NCBI GenBank assembly: GCA_009869945.1
Contig: WIXG01000164.1
Span: 62,001 to 126,000 of the forward strand
DNA from: Mesaphorura yosii
Lineage: Eukaryota; Arthropoda; Collembola; Poduromorpha; Tullbergiidae
DNA length: 64,000 bases
Direction: 5' to 3'
Numbering within the stretch: position 1 is the stretch's first letter; the number at the start of each line of letters is the position of its first letter. This document shows, in pieces, positions 20,403-33,800 of the stretch. The notes below the pieces were generated by a model that saw only the letters and a program-made list of their open reading frames with translations, was not told where the DNA came from and did no database searches. The position numbers and the translations under genes are program-made.

Positions 20403-22346
20403 ATGGAATATTTGTCACCGTGCCCGAATCCCTTCGAAAATCATTTGGTAAGTACGGAGAAAGTGATTTTTAATTTTCAGGATGAAACTTCTAAGAACTT
20501 CATATTTCTTGAAAGGTTATCGAAAAAATCTTGAAGCACGTCCATTTCGAAGAGCTGAAGACCGTCCGGCATCTTAATTCCTTCTGGAATCGGTTCGCAA
20601 GTCCGTGTTTGGAACAGAAGGCGTGGGTCCACCTTAATCATACGAACATTGACGACTTTATCCGCTTTCAAAGTCAGAGCCCGTACATTGAAAACGAAGA
20701 CGAAATAGAAACTGACAAAAGCAGGACAAGTCCGATAAAGTTTAAGAATTTTCACTTGAAGTCGGTCTCCTTAAATCTTCGAGCAGAGGAGAATTCTGCG
20801 TCAAAATTCTTCGTTCGACACGGCCACGACGTAGAAGAAATTGTGCTTGACAAGTGCACATTCACTTTCCAGAGTGATGCGGCCAAATTATTGGGCGAAT
20901 GCCTCCCGAATTGCAAGATGCTCTCGATCTCAGCTCCGAAAGTCGAACTGGGTTTCACTGTGTCCGAAGATGAGCCGATTGACGAAGAGCAAATTCAATT
21001 TTCACAGAATTGGTCAATAAAGTACTTGGAGATAATTCCCGGTGTCGACAGCAAGAAGATTGCATGGTGGGGTCAAATTTTCCAGATGCTACCAGCTTTG
21101 AAGGTAAAATCGGCCTAACCAAACTCAATTTTAAAGGAGTCTTGGACTTGAATTGCTATTGCAACTTACTTTAGAGTCTCAATGTTCAATGTCGCAACGC
21201 CACCGATGTGACTCACATGCTCGACGCTCTGTTAAATGCCAGCCCTCGGTTGTCCAAACTCACCGAATTCAGCTCATTTCTGACAGAACTCAGCGACCAT
21301 CACCTTCGACAGCTGATTCACCTGAACAGACCGTACACCATCCTTGATTTAAACCTTTGCCCTTCCGTTTCATGGCAAAGCCTCCATGATCTGCTTGCAT
21401 CCAGCCAGAAGTTGCTGAAAAGTCTGAAATTATTTCACGGTTGTTTACCGAAGGAGTTTGAGCAGTTCCCGGTGGAGGGTGAGACTGGATTTCCTTACGG
21501 CCTGCAGTTAAATGCGTTGGAGAGCTTAGAATTAATTGGCGACATGGCCGATTCGTTTGGCTTCCTCAAAAATATACCGAAGTTAGCCAAGCTGTCAATA
21601 TTGAACCCGGCCAGTGAGGAGAATGAAAATGAGGGCGGACCGTTATCGATGGAGTCGCTACTCGTTGAGAACACAAATACAAAGGATGCTGGTTCTAACA
21701 AGATCCTGTACAGCTTATCGATGGAGTACGCATTGCGTCCAGCGTGTGTCCGCAAGCTTGCCACTTTGCTGGCTCCGAATCTCAGGTCTCTCTCCATGTA
21801 TTTGGACGACGACTCAATTCGTGCCGTTTTCAGTAGCATGACAAATCTGGAGGAGCTTTCGGTGCTCGGAACCGACGTCACCGACGAAGGCTTGACAGGA
21901 ATCGGACTAGAGGATCTCCTGGCGACCACCCATGACGACCTGCAAATGTTGAGGAAGAGGCGCAAGTTTCCATTCATTGGCGACTGTAAGAAGTTGAGAA
22001 AATTCTCGCTCTACGCCCAGCCGCAGGAAAATATTTCGGATTATTCGGTGCACTTAGGATTCACGCTGGCGAAGGAGTTGAGTGTGCTGGATTTGCCGAT
22101 GACAGCTGTAAGTTGGGCAAGGCAATGCCCGCCTCACTGATTTAAAATACTGTTTTATTGCATTTTTTATTTCAGATTTCAGACGAGGGCATCGAAGCAC
22201 TGCAGTCTAAATCAAATCTGGCCCAACTATCGTGCAAATACTTTGTGGAAGATGGACAAGTCTGCAAGCGACCGGTGCATTTGCAAAATCTGCAACAGTG
22301 GCACTGTGCCAGCATCTGCAATGACAACTTGCTGCAAATTTTATGA
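20403..22346 (+). CDS. F-box/leucine-rich-repeat-like protein
   Basis: Exons 20403-20447, 20516-21103, 21175-22107 and 22176-22346, all phase 0; 578 aa. Residues about 8-55 resemble an F-box (NPFENHLVIEKILKHVHFEE, then LNSFWNRFASPC). The rest has irregular leucine-rich repeats (SLNVQCRNATDVTHML, LESLELIGDMADSFGF, LRSLSMYLDDDSI, LEELSVLGTDVTDEGL). FBXL-type proteins present substrates to SCF ubiquitin ligases. The first acceptor is a choice: an upstream TTTTCAG at about 20480 would give a stop within 18 codons, so I used GAAAG at 20515. No close orthologue recognised. Confidence 0.72.
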
Positions 22347-22767
22347 AAGTTGTGCTAAAATTCGTGTTCGTGTGAGATCAACATTGTAACGTCAAGATTT
22401 GATCTGATTTTGTAACTGTCATCTTCCAATGTAGCCAAGCCACTGACCAACATATAATTCTACAACTGAAAAGTGAATTACAAACTACAACAGAGCAATA
22501 AAAGTCACGCTGTCGGCTGTCACGCACCAGAACAGAGAATACCGAACACAGAAAGTGAACGTTTCGCTTCCTCCATTCATGCATTCAACGCAGGCAGGCG
22601 GCAGACGTAGAAAAAGATTGCAAATCTTTTTTCACACTCAGAGATGCAAAAATACAATGCACTTTCAATGAAAGATTGACTTAATCAGGCTAAAAGTCAA
22701 CTACTTAAGCGTAAATCGAGTGGAAAATGTGACGAGGACGAGGAAATTTCTTGCGGCATTGCATTAA
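22347..22767. other. Convergent 3' spacer
   Basis: The 3' ends of the F-box gene (+) and the membrane-protein gene (-) meet here. No gene or repeat seen. Confidence 0.5.
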
Positions 22768-23647
22768 TTAGAATTTATGCACCAAGATTCCTTTGCCTTT
22801 GCCGGCTTCTTTTTCCTTTTCGGCTTCCGCATCGGCCGCCTGGGCTCGAAGCTCTTTGACCAAGCTGTAGGCTACCCAAATGAAATACATCGAGAGTCCG
22901 ATGTTCAGCGCATAAAAAATGACCAGACCCGGAGCTCCTTGAAAGCCGCTGAGTGTGGGCCCTCCTGTCCCGGTGACGAAGGCGCCATAACCTCCTGAAT
23001 GTCCCGACAGTACCGACATGTTAGTAGCTTGAACGAAAAAAAGCGCCGCCACGAATGTACCCACTGCAAAAAAGATCGTGACGGCTTTGACAAAAAGCCA
23101 GACTCCGATCATGCGAGTTGAGTTCTGGAAATGTCAGATTTGTAAATGCTAATGACATCACGAATATCCACTGTCAATTAGAGTTTCCTCTTAATGGAAA
23201 CCTTACTCTTTGTACTCCAAGAAGCAAGATACACGCAATCATGACTCGGACCACGCAGGCTGCCAATGAAATCCCGCTTATGATGTACGCTGTTTGTACT
23301 AAAAAAAATCGCAAGAATTCACGCTTTGAAAAATGTAAATATGCAACGTGATATCTTCGAGCTCATGTTGGTCTTACTGGTCGTATCGGCCGTGCCAGAT
23401 TCAATTTCTGTCGTATTCTGGAGCTGTTCCACGAACTTGGACATAGTGATGGTGAATATGAGGTTGGTGGTCGAGTCCCTGAGCCCGATGCTCCATGAAA
23501 TCTGCGAGGCAGCACGTCCTCTGATCAGCGATACCAATTCGCATTGATGGAATCCAAAAGTTCAATTAATTAACTTACGATCTCAAGTACTCCAATCAGG
23601 AACACACCCGTCCTCAGGTTCAGGCAACAACACGGATTCCAAGCCAT
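22768..23647 (-). CDS. Four-pass membrane protein, DUF4728-like
   Basis: Exons 23579-23647, 23378-23501, 23207-23298 and 22768-23124; 213 aa. The start MAWNPCCCLNLRTGVFLIGV (Cys cluster, LRTG, then a helix) is the typical opening of arthropod DUF4728 proteins, which are distantly like lysosomal LAPTM proteins. Helices follow at AYIISGISLAACVV with MIACILLLGV, VWLFVKAVTIFFAVGTFVAA and VIFYALNIGLSMYFIWVAYS. The tail is charged (AEAEKEKEAGKGKG). The loop between the last helices is Gly-rich. The acceptor of exon 2 is uncertain (another AG lies 19 bases upstream in a different frame). Function of the family is unknown. Confidence 0.72.
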
Positions 23648-26600
23648 CTTTTACAGTGCTGAGCAGAAAAACCTGGCTTCACAGATGTCGGCTTCTTTGT
23701 CGATCCGTGGTCTCCAGACGACGAATTAAGTGTGTCAAAACCAAGCCAAGTATCAAGCGATTTAAACTCAGGTCGGAGCGTGTCTGCACGATTTTATGAT
23801 TCATGGTCCGTAATTTGTACTTTTGTACCTCAATTTTGTTGTAGGAATTCATAATTCAGAGGATATCCGTCCCATTCATCTTGTGTTCGGTGCCATACAG
23901 AATACAGGCACATCTTGATCACGACTATGACCATTTTGGCGATCATGATCATGACCGTGATCTTCATTCCTGAACAGAACGTCAGCCGACCACAGGCACA
24001 AACTTCAGAAATGCATCGCATGTACGGAGCAGAGTTTAGCGTGACATGATTGAATTAAATTTATGATCCTTGCATAAAATTGAAATTGAATTCATATCGA
24101 ACTCTTCACGCAATGCATGCTTAATGCTAGGCTGTTGGGATGGGCAGGGTTCATTTTCTTCATATGGTGGGCCGTGGTCTGAAGAAATATGTAAATATTT
24201 ATTACAAATAGTTTATCACTACGAGCAGGGCAAAAGTGAAATAATAAACCCGAAACAGGTTTCAGAATTGAAAGAGCTGAGGCTGCTGCGACGAGTGGCG
24301 ATGGCGAGTCGACGGCCTGCAGGGGATTTTGGTCTTAGACTTGTTTTTGTTTTAAAAACTGCACTGCACTCGCACTGGCTGGCATCTCTGTTCTTGGTCC
24401 ATCATCTCTTCGTTGTTCTTCTCTTCTCCTTCAATACAAAAACAACGCATAGTAATACGTTGTTTTTCTTTCACTGGAATTTCTTAATGGGTTCGGTTGC
24501 TGATGTGAACGATGCTAAATGCTGACTGACGGCTGTCGGTCGCTGATTTGATTTCACGCAGCTTGCTGCTGTCTGCTTGGTCCAATGCTCAGCAGATCCA
24601 TCAAATCCACTTTAAATTTACTGTACTCGATTTCGAATGACATTTATTAAGCAGCCTAACGACGACGAGTGTCCAGGCTCAAGTAAAGCAAAGCCAGGCG
24701 TTCCGCAGCAGCAAGAATGATTTGATGATGATTTCATTGCATTTCTGCTGACATGGCAAGTAACACGTAAGACGTTAAGGCGAAACACGTTACGAATTGC
24801 CATTGCGAATATTTGATTCATCAAGCATGACGCAACTAATTGCCTTTTCTGCTCGAGTTGGCACGCCACACTATGCAATGCACAATGCATGGAGCGCCAA
24901 GACCTGAACCAAGACGGAGTTAATTAACGTGATGGGTAGTTTTCGGGATTCGGGGCCGGTCATTACTCGGATTCAGTTGCGAACATGGTCTGGCTGTGTT
25001 CCACGCATGGAAATGATAAATAGAGCTCGGCCAGTGCATAAATGCATTGAATCGCACAATCCGCAGTGCTGGCACATAGATCATCATCGAAAGCGAGAGT
25101 TGAGGGTGTCCATCGAATAAAGGGGAACAAACCACGTGTTAGCGTGCACTGAGAACAACTGAATTCACTCCGCCGTGCTATAGAATTACATTTCATTCAA
25201 AATCACATCGTTTCTTTGCCTGTGTCAGCACCAAGAGCAATGAGCAAGAATTCAGCCTGAGCTTGCTAACTGCTGAAACTGAAGTACATCATAACCCCAC
25301 TGCCACTGCCACTGAGAGAAGTGTGAAGAGGGTAGTTGGTAGTTCTCATTTCTTGTGTAACGTAGGACAAAGTTGTGCCTGTACCAAAGGAGGGATATTT
25401 TATTACAAGCAACACAAGAAGAGCGAGCAAGACGAACAAAACAAGAGCCCAAGAGTAGTGGAACCAAGAACTGTTTTTGCAGAACTGCGCTCGCTCTCAG
25501 AAAAGAGAACCTGTCAAGTCAATACTGCAGAGGCAGGCAGCAGCCGAGCATAAAGGAATTCGAATCTGTCGGCGTAGCATAGCAGAAGTTAATCGTTAAA
25601 ATGTAATCAGGGAGTTACTGAGCCGAACTGGAGCCAAGTAACAACCTTAATTAATTACCGTAGATTAAGTGTAGTGGTTAGTCAGTTATTTATTGCCTTT
25701 TGTGGAATCCAACGCACAATACGGACACAAGTGGCCAAGGGGTGAGTTTGCATTTGCCCGGTAACTTGGACTGGAAGGAGCGAGCGGCGGACAGTGACTG
25801 AATTATTAAGTGAATCACGCAATCTGCCAACAGTGTAACCTGCCAGCAAATCGGTAACTGGAGGACCAAGATTGAAAACTTGAATTGGAGGACCTGGCGA
25901 TGTGATTCTGATTCCGGTAAGCAGAATTCCGGCTCCGGTCTGTTGATAGGTTAGCGTAGGGCGAAGGGGTTGAAATCATCATTTCTATCACTGTCGTTCG
26001 CGAACCCGAAAACTGAACTTTGGTTATTAGGCTTTATTCGCCTTGGTCAGTATGTAATTAAGATTAGAGATATCAGTCATCTTGATGAAGTCATCATCTG
26101 TAAACTAGCCACAAGCCGGCTAGAGATGAGTTCATGAAATGTTTACGTCATCGTCATTGCCACAAGGCACCACGGGCACCCCTGCCTAAGCAGATCACTG
26201 AACTGACACTGACCAGTGCCGGTTTCTTCGGTTTGCATCAAATTCCGGACGCTAATACTACTGTGCATGCGATAATTGCGGTTTTACGTTTCGTGGTTTG
26301 GTTTTGTTTAGCTCCCGTCAAGTTCAAAGACCATCAATGCACTGCAGCAATGAAACTGTGGTCGTGGGAGGCTGAAGAAGGCACGAGCCGGCCGCATTTT
26401 CTGATTAACAAACTACCGGCAGCTTGTTACACTTGCTACTATGCTACTTGGCTTGTTTTACTCACCGCTGCCCAGTTATAGTAATTACCAAATTACCACA
26501 AATGCGCTAAGTTTGGGTTAGTGTTTACTGTTAGCACTTTGTGCTATCACTCTCGCCTGAGTCGTGATTCCTTGATTAGCTCACGAAATGCAGTAAAGAG

Positions 26601-28715
26601 AGGTTGAAGGTTGTACTTGTTGGTAATGACAAGCTTCTGAGTTGGGTAAACATGGAATTAATTTGTCCAAGAACAATAGAAATAGAAATTCTACAGGAAT
26701 TTCAATCACATAATGAAAACAACGAGCGGTTCGGCTCGTCAATGATTACGTTTGTTTTAATTCACGTGAACTTGTCCTTTCATTCTCGTTGTTCATCGCA
26801 TTGCTCTGATTTACTGAGTGCACTTCAGCAACTGACAGCTGATAACAATAGAATTCAGAATTCTAACGCTCATGATCTAGAATTCCATTTCCATTGCTAG
26901 TGTTATGAGCATGGAAAGGTTCAGCTCAAGTTGAAGTTAACGTAATCACTGAAAGAGAATAGAGAAAGAAATCGTTAATTCGTAGTCGGAGTCACGTAGC
27001 ATCCATGAATTTTGATTACTTTCTTGATTCTTGAATTTGTGCAGCTGCAGGCTGCAGAAGAAGCAGCTTAACCCTGACTCAACACGAGACGGGTTAAATA
27101 TTTAATGAATCAACACGCACGCGCTTAATTATGAAGTTCATGTCAAAAGTATCAAGTACTGAGCAAATCGCATCCAGAACCCTCTCTAAAAGTGCAGAAC
27201 AAAACTTCAGATAGATTTCAAGGTTAAAGCCAGCATAAATTCAAGTCAACGTTTAGAATGCGACCCACACAATGTGCATTTTAATTGAGTGTATGAATTA
27301 TTACTGCGGCAATGACGTTGGCTGAATGAATCATGGTCCATCGTCCAGCAGCAAGGCAGACGGGCGACGGCAGGAAGGAGTCCGAGCACAGCTCAATAGC
27401 TCAATTAAACTCAATTTCGTATTTGTAGGGCACTGATGCGAAATGCACCCTAAGCATTTAGTCGGGTCTACGGCACGGTTTAACGTATAAGGCAATGCAA
27501 ATGCAAGGGCAGGGCAGCCGTTTTATATTCACAAGTTCACATGGGCATAATTCCATTGTTTTCTTCGTCTGCGCATATAAAGTGCACACTCACCGTGAAG
27601 CATTCATCTGCACATCACATCGCATTAATTTCAATAAGCATTTTCCGGTGCGTACGTGTACTCAGACCGAGTCGCCGAGGCCCACTTAATGAGGAAATTA
27701 AATGCGTGTTGAGACAAAGTAACGATGTGTAGCGACACGCTGGGCTTGGGCTCGGCATGCATGGGGAAGGAATTGGGAACCGGAAGCACTCGAATACGAG
27801 TTACAAGTGCAAGCCGTCAAAATAATGACACGTCTGAGAATTGGATGACTGTGACTGCACAACCGTTTTCTCGACTCGTTAAATGAATGCTCGCGCTTGT
27901 CAATGTCATTGTCACTTTATGCCTTCGCCACGCCATGCTCACGGCTGAGATTAATTGAATTCGGAGCCAAGCATTAGTTTGAGCTTGAGCTTCTGTTTTT
28001 GTTCATGCATCTTCTTAATCACACACAATTCAATGCTCTACTCTTCTTTCATTAATCTTCCGCTTCTGGGCTCCTGCAATATCGTTGTGGGTAGTCAAGA
28101 TGATTAACGTTCAACGTAATTATACGACACTTTAAAGTTAGTCCTAATCCTGTTATGATGCATCGCGTTGTGGTTTACAAGTTTGCATTTCTCCAAAAGA
28201 ATCCCATTCGACTGTGTTTTCGTCTTGTTGTTTGGCATATTTACATATATGCCAACAAGCAAATGCCTCGCTACAAGTACAGTTAGGTTGCTGCGAAATA
28301 CCGGCAACTCAAACTCAAGTCTAGGCGCACCTGTGCTCTGTGCCGAAGAATGTCAGGTACATCGCACTGCATTGTGTTTGAATGGATCCTTAATTGAAGG
28401 GTTGCTCACGAATTATTTTTATAGCTTCCCCATCCATTGTTGTGGCGTGGTGTGGTGTTCGCCTTACTTTACTTTTATTTTAGTACTCTTGTAAAGTGTA
28501 AAAAGGGTTTTCCTGTCATTTTACGACTTTCTACTTTCGGCCGGGCTGGGCCGTTGTCGTGTTTCGTCTATTTGTATTGCAATTACATGCAATCGCAATA
28601 GAATTTGTTCCATTTAGCTTGTCTCTGAGCATAACATGGATTTCGGCCTAATGTATGAGTATCGACCCATCGCCAGGCGCGAACTTCGTGCCAACCACAA
28701 TTTGCAATTATGAGT

Positions 28716-28739
28716 GGTAAATTGCAATTGCAATTTACC
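28716..28739. repeat. Perfect 24-bp palindrome containing paired TTGCAA motifs
   Basis: GGTAAATTGCAA is followed directly by its reverse complement, with no spacer. ATTGCAAT half-sites like C/EBP sites recur close by (28576-28600 and 28700-28710). Confidence 0.7.
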
Positions 28740-30458
28740 CGGCTGCTGCATGGCCTGCTATGGCTGTGTGTGATGCATGAATGCATGATGGATTTTATTT
28801 CAGTAGTCGCTACTTCTTCATCTCTTCTACCTGCTCGTTGTTCGTTGATGTTATTCGTTGTTGAATGAATTAGTATTAAGTTAAAGATTATCTGCTTACT
28901 GCTCACCGGTTTGGCAGTGGCAGTCCATTGCGAAGCGAATGAGCATGGCGCTCGTATGTGTTCAGTCAATGTGTCAAGTTCATTGTCCGAAAGAGAAATA
29001 TTTCATTCGCAATTCACAGCTTCGCATTCGTATTATTCGTACTACTAGAATCTTGCCTTGCCTATTGCCTTGCCGTACAACTTACTAAAGAAGAATTCAT
29101 ACATCGCATCTCCACGGCTCATGCCAGGTCCACAAGTCCACAACCACCTGAGATCTGCACCGCAGAGATGAAGACAGGCCTCAAGTCATTATTGAAAGTA
29201 AATCTACATACGTGCGCTCGTAGCCACGTAATTATATGGCAAAGCACTTTTAATCCACGTCCACCCTGTCAGAATTCGATATGAGGAATCTCAAGTCATG
29301 CAGCCAGTCAGCCAGTCATGAAAGCTAATAGCTAATCTCTATGCAATGCAATATGATATGCATTAAATAATTTCAGGTTGTGTAACAACAAAATCAAGCG
29401 CACGAAACACGACGCGGACGGACAGGCTGGCCGGCTAAGGCTTGTCTTTAGCTTTGGTGTAGTGCGAATAACGATATTTACTGTGAGTAGGCGAATCTGA
29501 ATGCAAAATACTGGTTTTGGCTCCCCGTTCGTGATCTTGATCATAAATAAACCCCGGCTCAGCTTATCAAGCGCCGATCTGCCCTTACCACCAATAAATG
29601 CAGTATTAATGTAGTGTCAGCATGCAGCCGCCAGAAACTGTATTAACATGGCCCGGCTCGGCCGTCGACCGAGATTCAGGTTTCGGACGCGACGCGAACA
29701 CGTATAGCAAGCAGGAGGCAGGAATTTGCTGTTTGTCACAATGAATGGCTGGTGGCTGAAATTTTCTGTTGTTTTTCAAGATGAGGCTTTTGAATTCCTG
29801 AGCTGAATTATGAACTATTATGTTGTAACAGGTCATAGTATTGCCAACTTGTTATTGTCACAGCCACAAGATTAGCTTGCCTAAGTTCAAATTCGGCCCG
29901 TTCGTTCGTGGGACCCCACACTTCATGACTCGACTATTTTAGGCGTTAGGCCTGGTATTTCACACGAACATGAAGAATGCACTCAAAAAGGCATAATTAG
30001 CGAGCCTGTCATGTAACGAGCGAAGCAAAGGTCGTAAAACTAATTATAAAATCGTCCATTGTCGCTGTATATCTTATGATAATGCGCGGCACGGCGCTAC
30101 AAAAATAGCGTGGGCCTTGGGTCCTGGCGCTTGGTGCCGGAGCCTAAACAGTAATATCGCAGTTAATATTATTATTATGACATGGACATGGTTATAATTT
30201 ATTATCACAGAGCATAAAAATGCTATGAGCCATGGCCATGAGCGGAGCCGAGACTGGAGTGAAATCTTATCATCCTTGTAGTAGGTAATTTTATGAACTT
30301 TATTTTAGTTGTTTGTGTCTAGTTTATCACCAAAACCGTTCTCGTCCTTGTGCTTGGGTACTTGAGCGTGCTATATTGTGTTGTAGGCGAAAATAAAATA
30401 GTTTCTGTCCATGTTTAGTGCACTTGTGAATAATTCTTGATTTTTCGTGTATTTGCAG

Positions 30459-30842
30459 GTTTCGCATTTCACTGATTGACTGATTGTCACATTCCTGGGA
30501 TCGGAATACCGCACCGACGTGCCTGCGCCTGCCGTGGTCTGCACGTCGTCTCCACCATCATCATTCATCTACTATCAACGCACATATTTTGCAATTTACA
30601 ACGACTGCGTTCAGCGTTCAACGTGTAATTATCGCCTGTGAAAAGTGCAACTGTCATTCTGCAAGAGACTCTTCGCCGTGCTGTGCCTGTGTCATTTTGG
30701 ACGGACAACTGCAATCACTGTGTTCATGGTGTTGGTGTTCGACGAGAACGAGAAGAAAACTACCTACGAATTAGTGCAAAAAAAACACACATCGTGACTA
30801 ATGGAAAGATAGCAATAACTTCAGAAAACTACCCCAAGCAAA
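30459..30842 (+). promoter_or_regulatory. Putative 5' leader exon of karst with two upstream ORFs
   Basis: Begins after TTTGCAG at 30452-30458. It contains a 23-codon uORF at 30726-30797 and a three-codon uORF at 30801-30812 (ATG GAA AGA TAG), both ending before the main ATG at 30843. They may limit translation of this very large protein. Confidence 0.4.
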
Positions 30843-33800
30843 ATGTCACAACGTGAGGATACGCTGAAATTTGAGACTGGACGCATCAAAGCCTTGCAAG
30901 ACGAGCGTCTCCACATTCAAAAGAAGACCTTTACGAAATGGATGAACTCCTTTCTTATAAAGGTAAGTTGTTGCCGTGCGATTTGGTTATTACCGGCAAT
31001 TAACTGGTTCTGTACCTGTCAGCTGCGTGATGTGATCACTGTTGCATTCCATGCATACCAGGCCAACTGATAAGTAACCGCTAATTTTAATCCAGCTAAA
31101 ACTAAGTTACGCAATTGGCAATTAATCAGGCATGTTACTATAAATTTACATATACAACCGAGTTGTCATTATGCAATTCTGCAATTTGCGTGCGCCCACC
31201 TTCAACTCAACCTCATTTCATTTCTACGTCTACCTCTTCTGGTATTGACAAAACGAGATTAGCAAATTTCCAGTAAATTCAGGGCCACTCAAGCGTCAGT
31301 CACTAGAAAAGACATTTATTGAACAAGTAAAATTTATTGGAATTAATCGGGAATGCTGCTCGAAGTAGTGGATCATGGAACAGAAGTTGAAGCTTTGATT
31401 GTGACATACAATTACAATCAATTAAGGCAAGGCCGAATTGACAGCTAACATTTACTAACTGGAGTCTGTTAGAAATCAAGGCAATCACATCGAGTGCTAG
31501 GTACTTGTTGCAGTTGGAATTTGAATGTGAATGGATAAAAGCAAAGAATTTCTGTTCTCTTCTCTTGTCCATATCATACCATATACTAAAGTTAGCTAGC
31601 AAAGTAATAATGAAGTACGTTGGTGGGATTTTGCTTTTTGCACTTTTATACTCAGGTCCAGGCGGGTTAGTTTCGCAAGTCAAACAATGAACTTAGGCAT
31701 CAGTTAAATTAGCTTGGGTCCACCTGTGCCGGTAACGGCCTGACTTGACTTGTACTAAATCCAGGCGTAGAGTATTGAGCGTAGCCTAAATCAACAAGCA
31801 ACAGGAAGCTGATAAAAAGCAAAAGTAGTGCGAATTCCGAATAATTCTGAGTGAACAGATGGGGAATGGCAAAGCGCGCGTAAAGCACGAGCACAATGCA
31901 CGGGATAGGAAAGGAAGTGCAAAAAGAATTTAGGTTAATATTTTAGGATTTGTGATGTGTTCTTCTGATAACGCTTGATGTGATGAGCTACATCCTTGCT
32001 CACAGTTCGCACAATGGAAATTCGCATAATTACTCTTTTACGATTATTCATGTGAGAAAAATGTGACAGCGGCAGGAAACTTAATGAAATCAGTAAATCA
32101 ACTCAAATAGTAGACTAGGCATCGGGCATCGAGTTAGTCAAGAAATTAGAAATGATCTCATGGCACTCGTAAACGCGTAGTACAATTTGGCAGTGTAAAC
32201 ACTTCTTCTGATTTCGCGTTTGCGCTGCCGATGAGTCAATTAAAGTAAACATGAACGCTAAAATGAAATCGAAAGCGTTCTGTTCCGTTCTGCAGCTGGC
32301 GACTGGAAGCTCGTAATTTCTTCCATGTTTGGCATTGAGTTTAGTGTGTGCGATTCGTGTCAGTCATCAGCGAGTGAAGCATCTCTCGTTTCGCCTCATC
32401 ATCAATCACCACGCGGCGCGATGCTTAATGACTACAACTACTGCGACTTTACGGCACGGCCATGCTGACGTTGTTATGATTTACGCTCCATTTAACATGA
32501 AGCATGAATTAGAAAAATCTAAACAACAATCCACTGATGGGAGCAATCACGAGACCACCATAAGACTACGTGTCTTGAACTGGAATCTTGAAGCTCGCGA
32601 GCTCGCGAGATGGTTTTGTTTACATTAATGACGCTGAGATTTATAGCATTGCATAAATCACTCTAATAATCATAATGAGCTTAGTTGAGCTTGGATTTAA
32701 TAATTAATTGTATTGTTGCTAATCCTTTGCCTTTAGTTAGACACCAAACTTCTTGAACTTGAAGGACTTGACTTGCTGTCCTGTTTCATGTTAATAGAAA
32801 TTACAGGTCGTTAACGTTATTCTGGACTCTGAGGCATTCTTTAATCTGTGAACTCGTCGTGTTATAAATAGCACCTTTTCTATTCCTAATCAGAAGACAC
32901 GATCGCCAACTACAACGAGCAATGAGCAAAAGGTATGCCATGCATACGAAATTATCCACAAGCCGCAAATTGCTAATATCGAGGATGTCTTCGTGACTGT
33001 AAAGTAATGCCATTAAATCCTTGTTTAACATTGCGGGCATGGCAGAGACATGGACACGGGCTTGGTTGGAGTGGATTATGACATGGCTTCTTGACACACG
33101 AAACTTCATCAAGAGCTCAAAATGTTTTCGCGTTTGCATTTCCATACAAGACTAACATTGCCTCAGCAGGGAGAACTCTCACGAAAGTCTTTAGTTAATG
33201 AAGTGTATAAATAAGCTTAATGAGCCAGAAGGATCAGCATGAATGTTAAATACCTGCGCGGCAACAGCGGTGTCGTTAACTATACTCGTGTACGACTAGT
33301 ACAACGGCATGTTTTTGTGACTTGTGACAATAGCACGGCCGCGGCGGCTGCTGTGACGAATGCCTTTGCATTAGCATTCGAATGGGAATGCATAATTAAT
33401 GCCAGTGCGAACTGCGAACGCGGATGGTGAATTTTGGGATGAGAAGCGTAAGAGAAGTGTCGGTTTCTCACTTTGAAGGTTTGAACACATAGCGCAGGGT
33501 AAAAGGAGAAAAATTCCATTGACATTGTTGCAGTTACTCCGGAATGCGAATGAGAATTTGAATTTGCAACACATTAATTTAACCTTCGCTGCTCGGGATT
33601 TCAATTTCGAATGCCACACCACGCTGTTATTTGGTCGTATCATATGTTATGCCAGTTTAAGCCTTAAGACAAGCCGTAAAATCTTCGAGGATAAACACAA
33701 AAGGGTGAAACGGAAGGGATGATCCCCTTTATGGCCTCTGAGACGATTCTGAAATATAAACAAATAATTTCATTTTTGTCTCCCCCACCAGCAAATTGTT

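Larger units (their letters stand above)
23648..30842. other. 7.2-kb region without protein genes; probable karst promoter, leader and first intron
   Basis: No ORF here has domain, codon or splice support; the longest (24070-24525, 151 codons) is low-complexity and hydrophobic at its end. A plausible noncoding leader exon ends at 25916 (ATTCCG before GTAAGC), and an acceptor at about 30458 (TTTGCAG) opens the leader exon that carries the karst ATG. The AT-rich interior has clusters of TTGCAAT-type motifs and a perfect palindrome at 28716-28739. This layout suggests enhancers in a long first intron. Confidence 0.4.

Noticed and set aside
24070-24525. 151-codon ORF on the plus strand
   Set aside because: Low-complexity Phe/Leu/Thr end, no domain, no promoter or splice context; fits chance in 7 kb of noncoding DNA.
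26134-26481. 115-codon ORF on the plus strand
   Set aside because: No recognisable features; lies in the presumed karst first intron.
24600-30400. Possible tRNA genes in the long gene-free region
   Set aside because: I looked by eye for B-box-like GGTTCGA-type sequences with an upstream A-box and a closing stem and found no full cloverleaf; a tRNAscan run would settle it.
31505-31690. Plus-strand ORF ending [16 protein letters not shown]...
   Set aside because: The part after the only ATG is 26 codons, with no TATA box or splice continuation like the real peptide genes.
31709-31894. Minus-strand ORF with a hydrophobic signal-like run
   Set aside because: No true ATG at the start and no downstream domain; it looks like a secreted peptide only if a non-ATG start is allowed.
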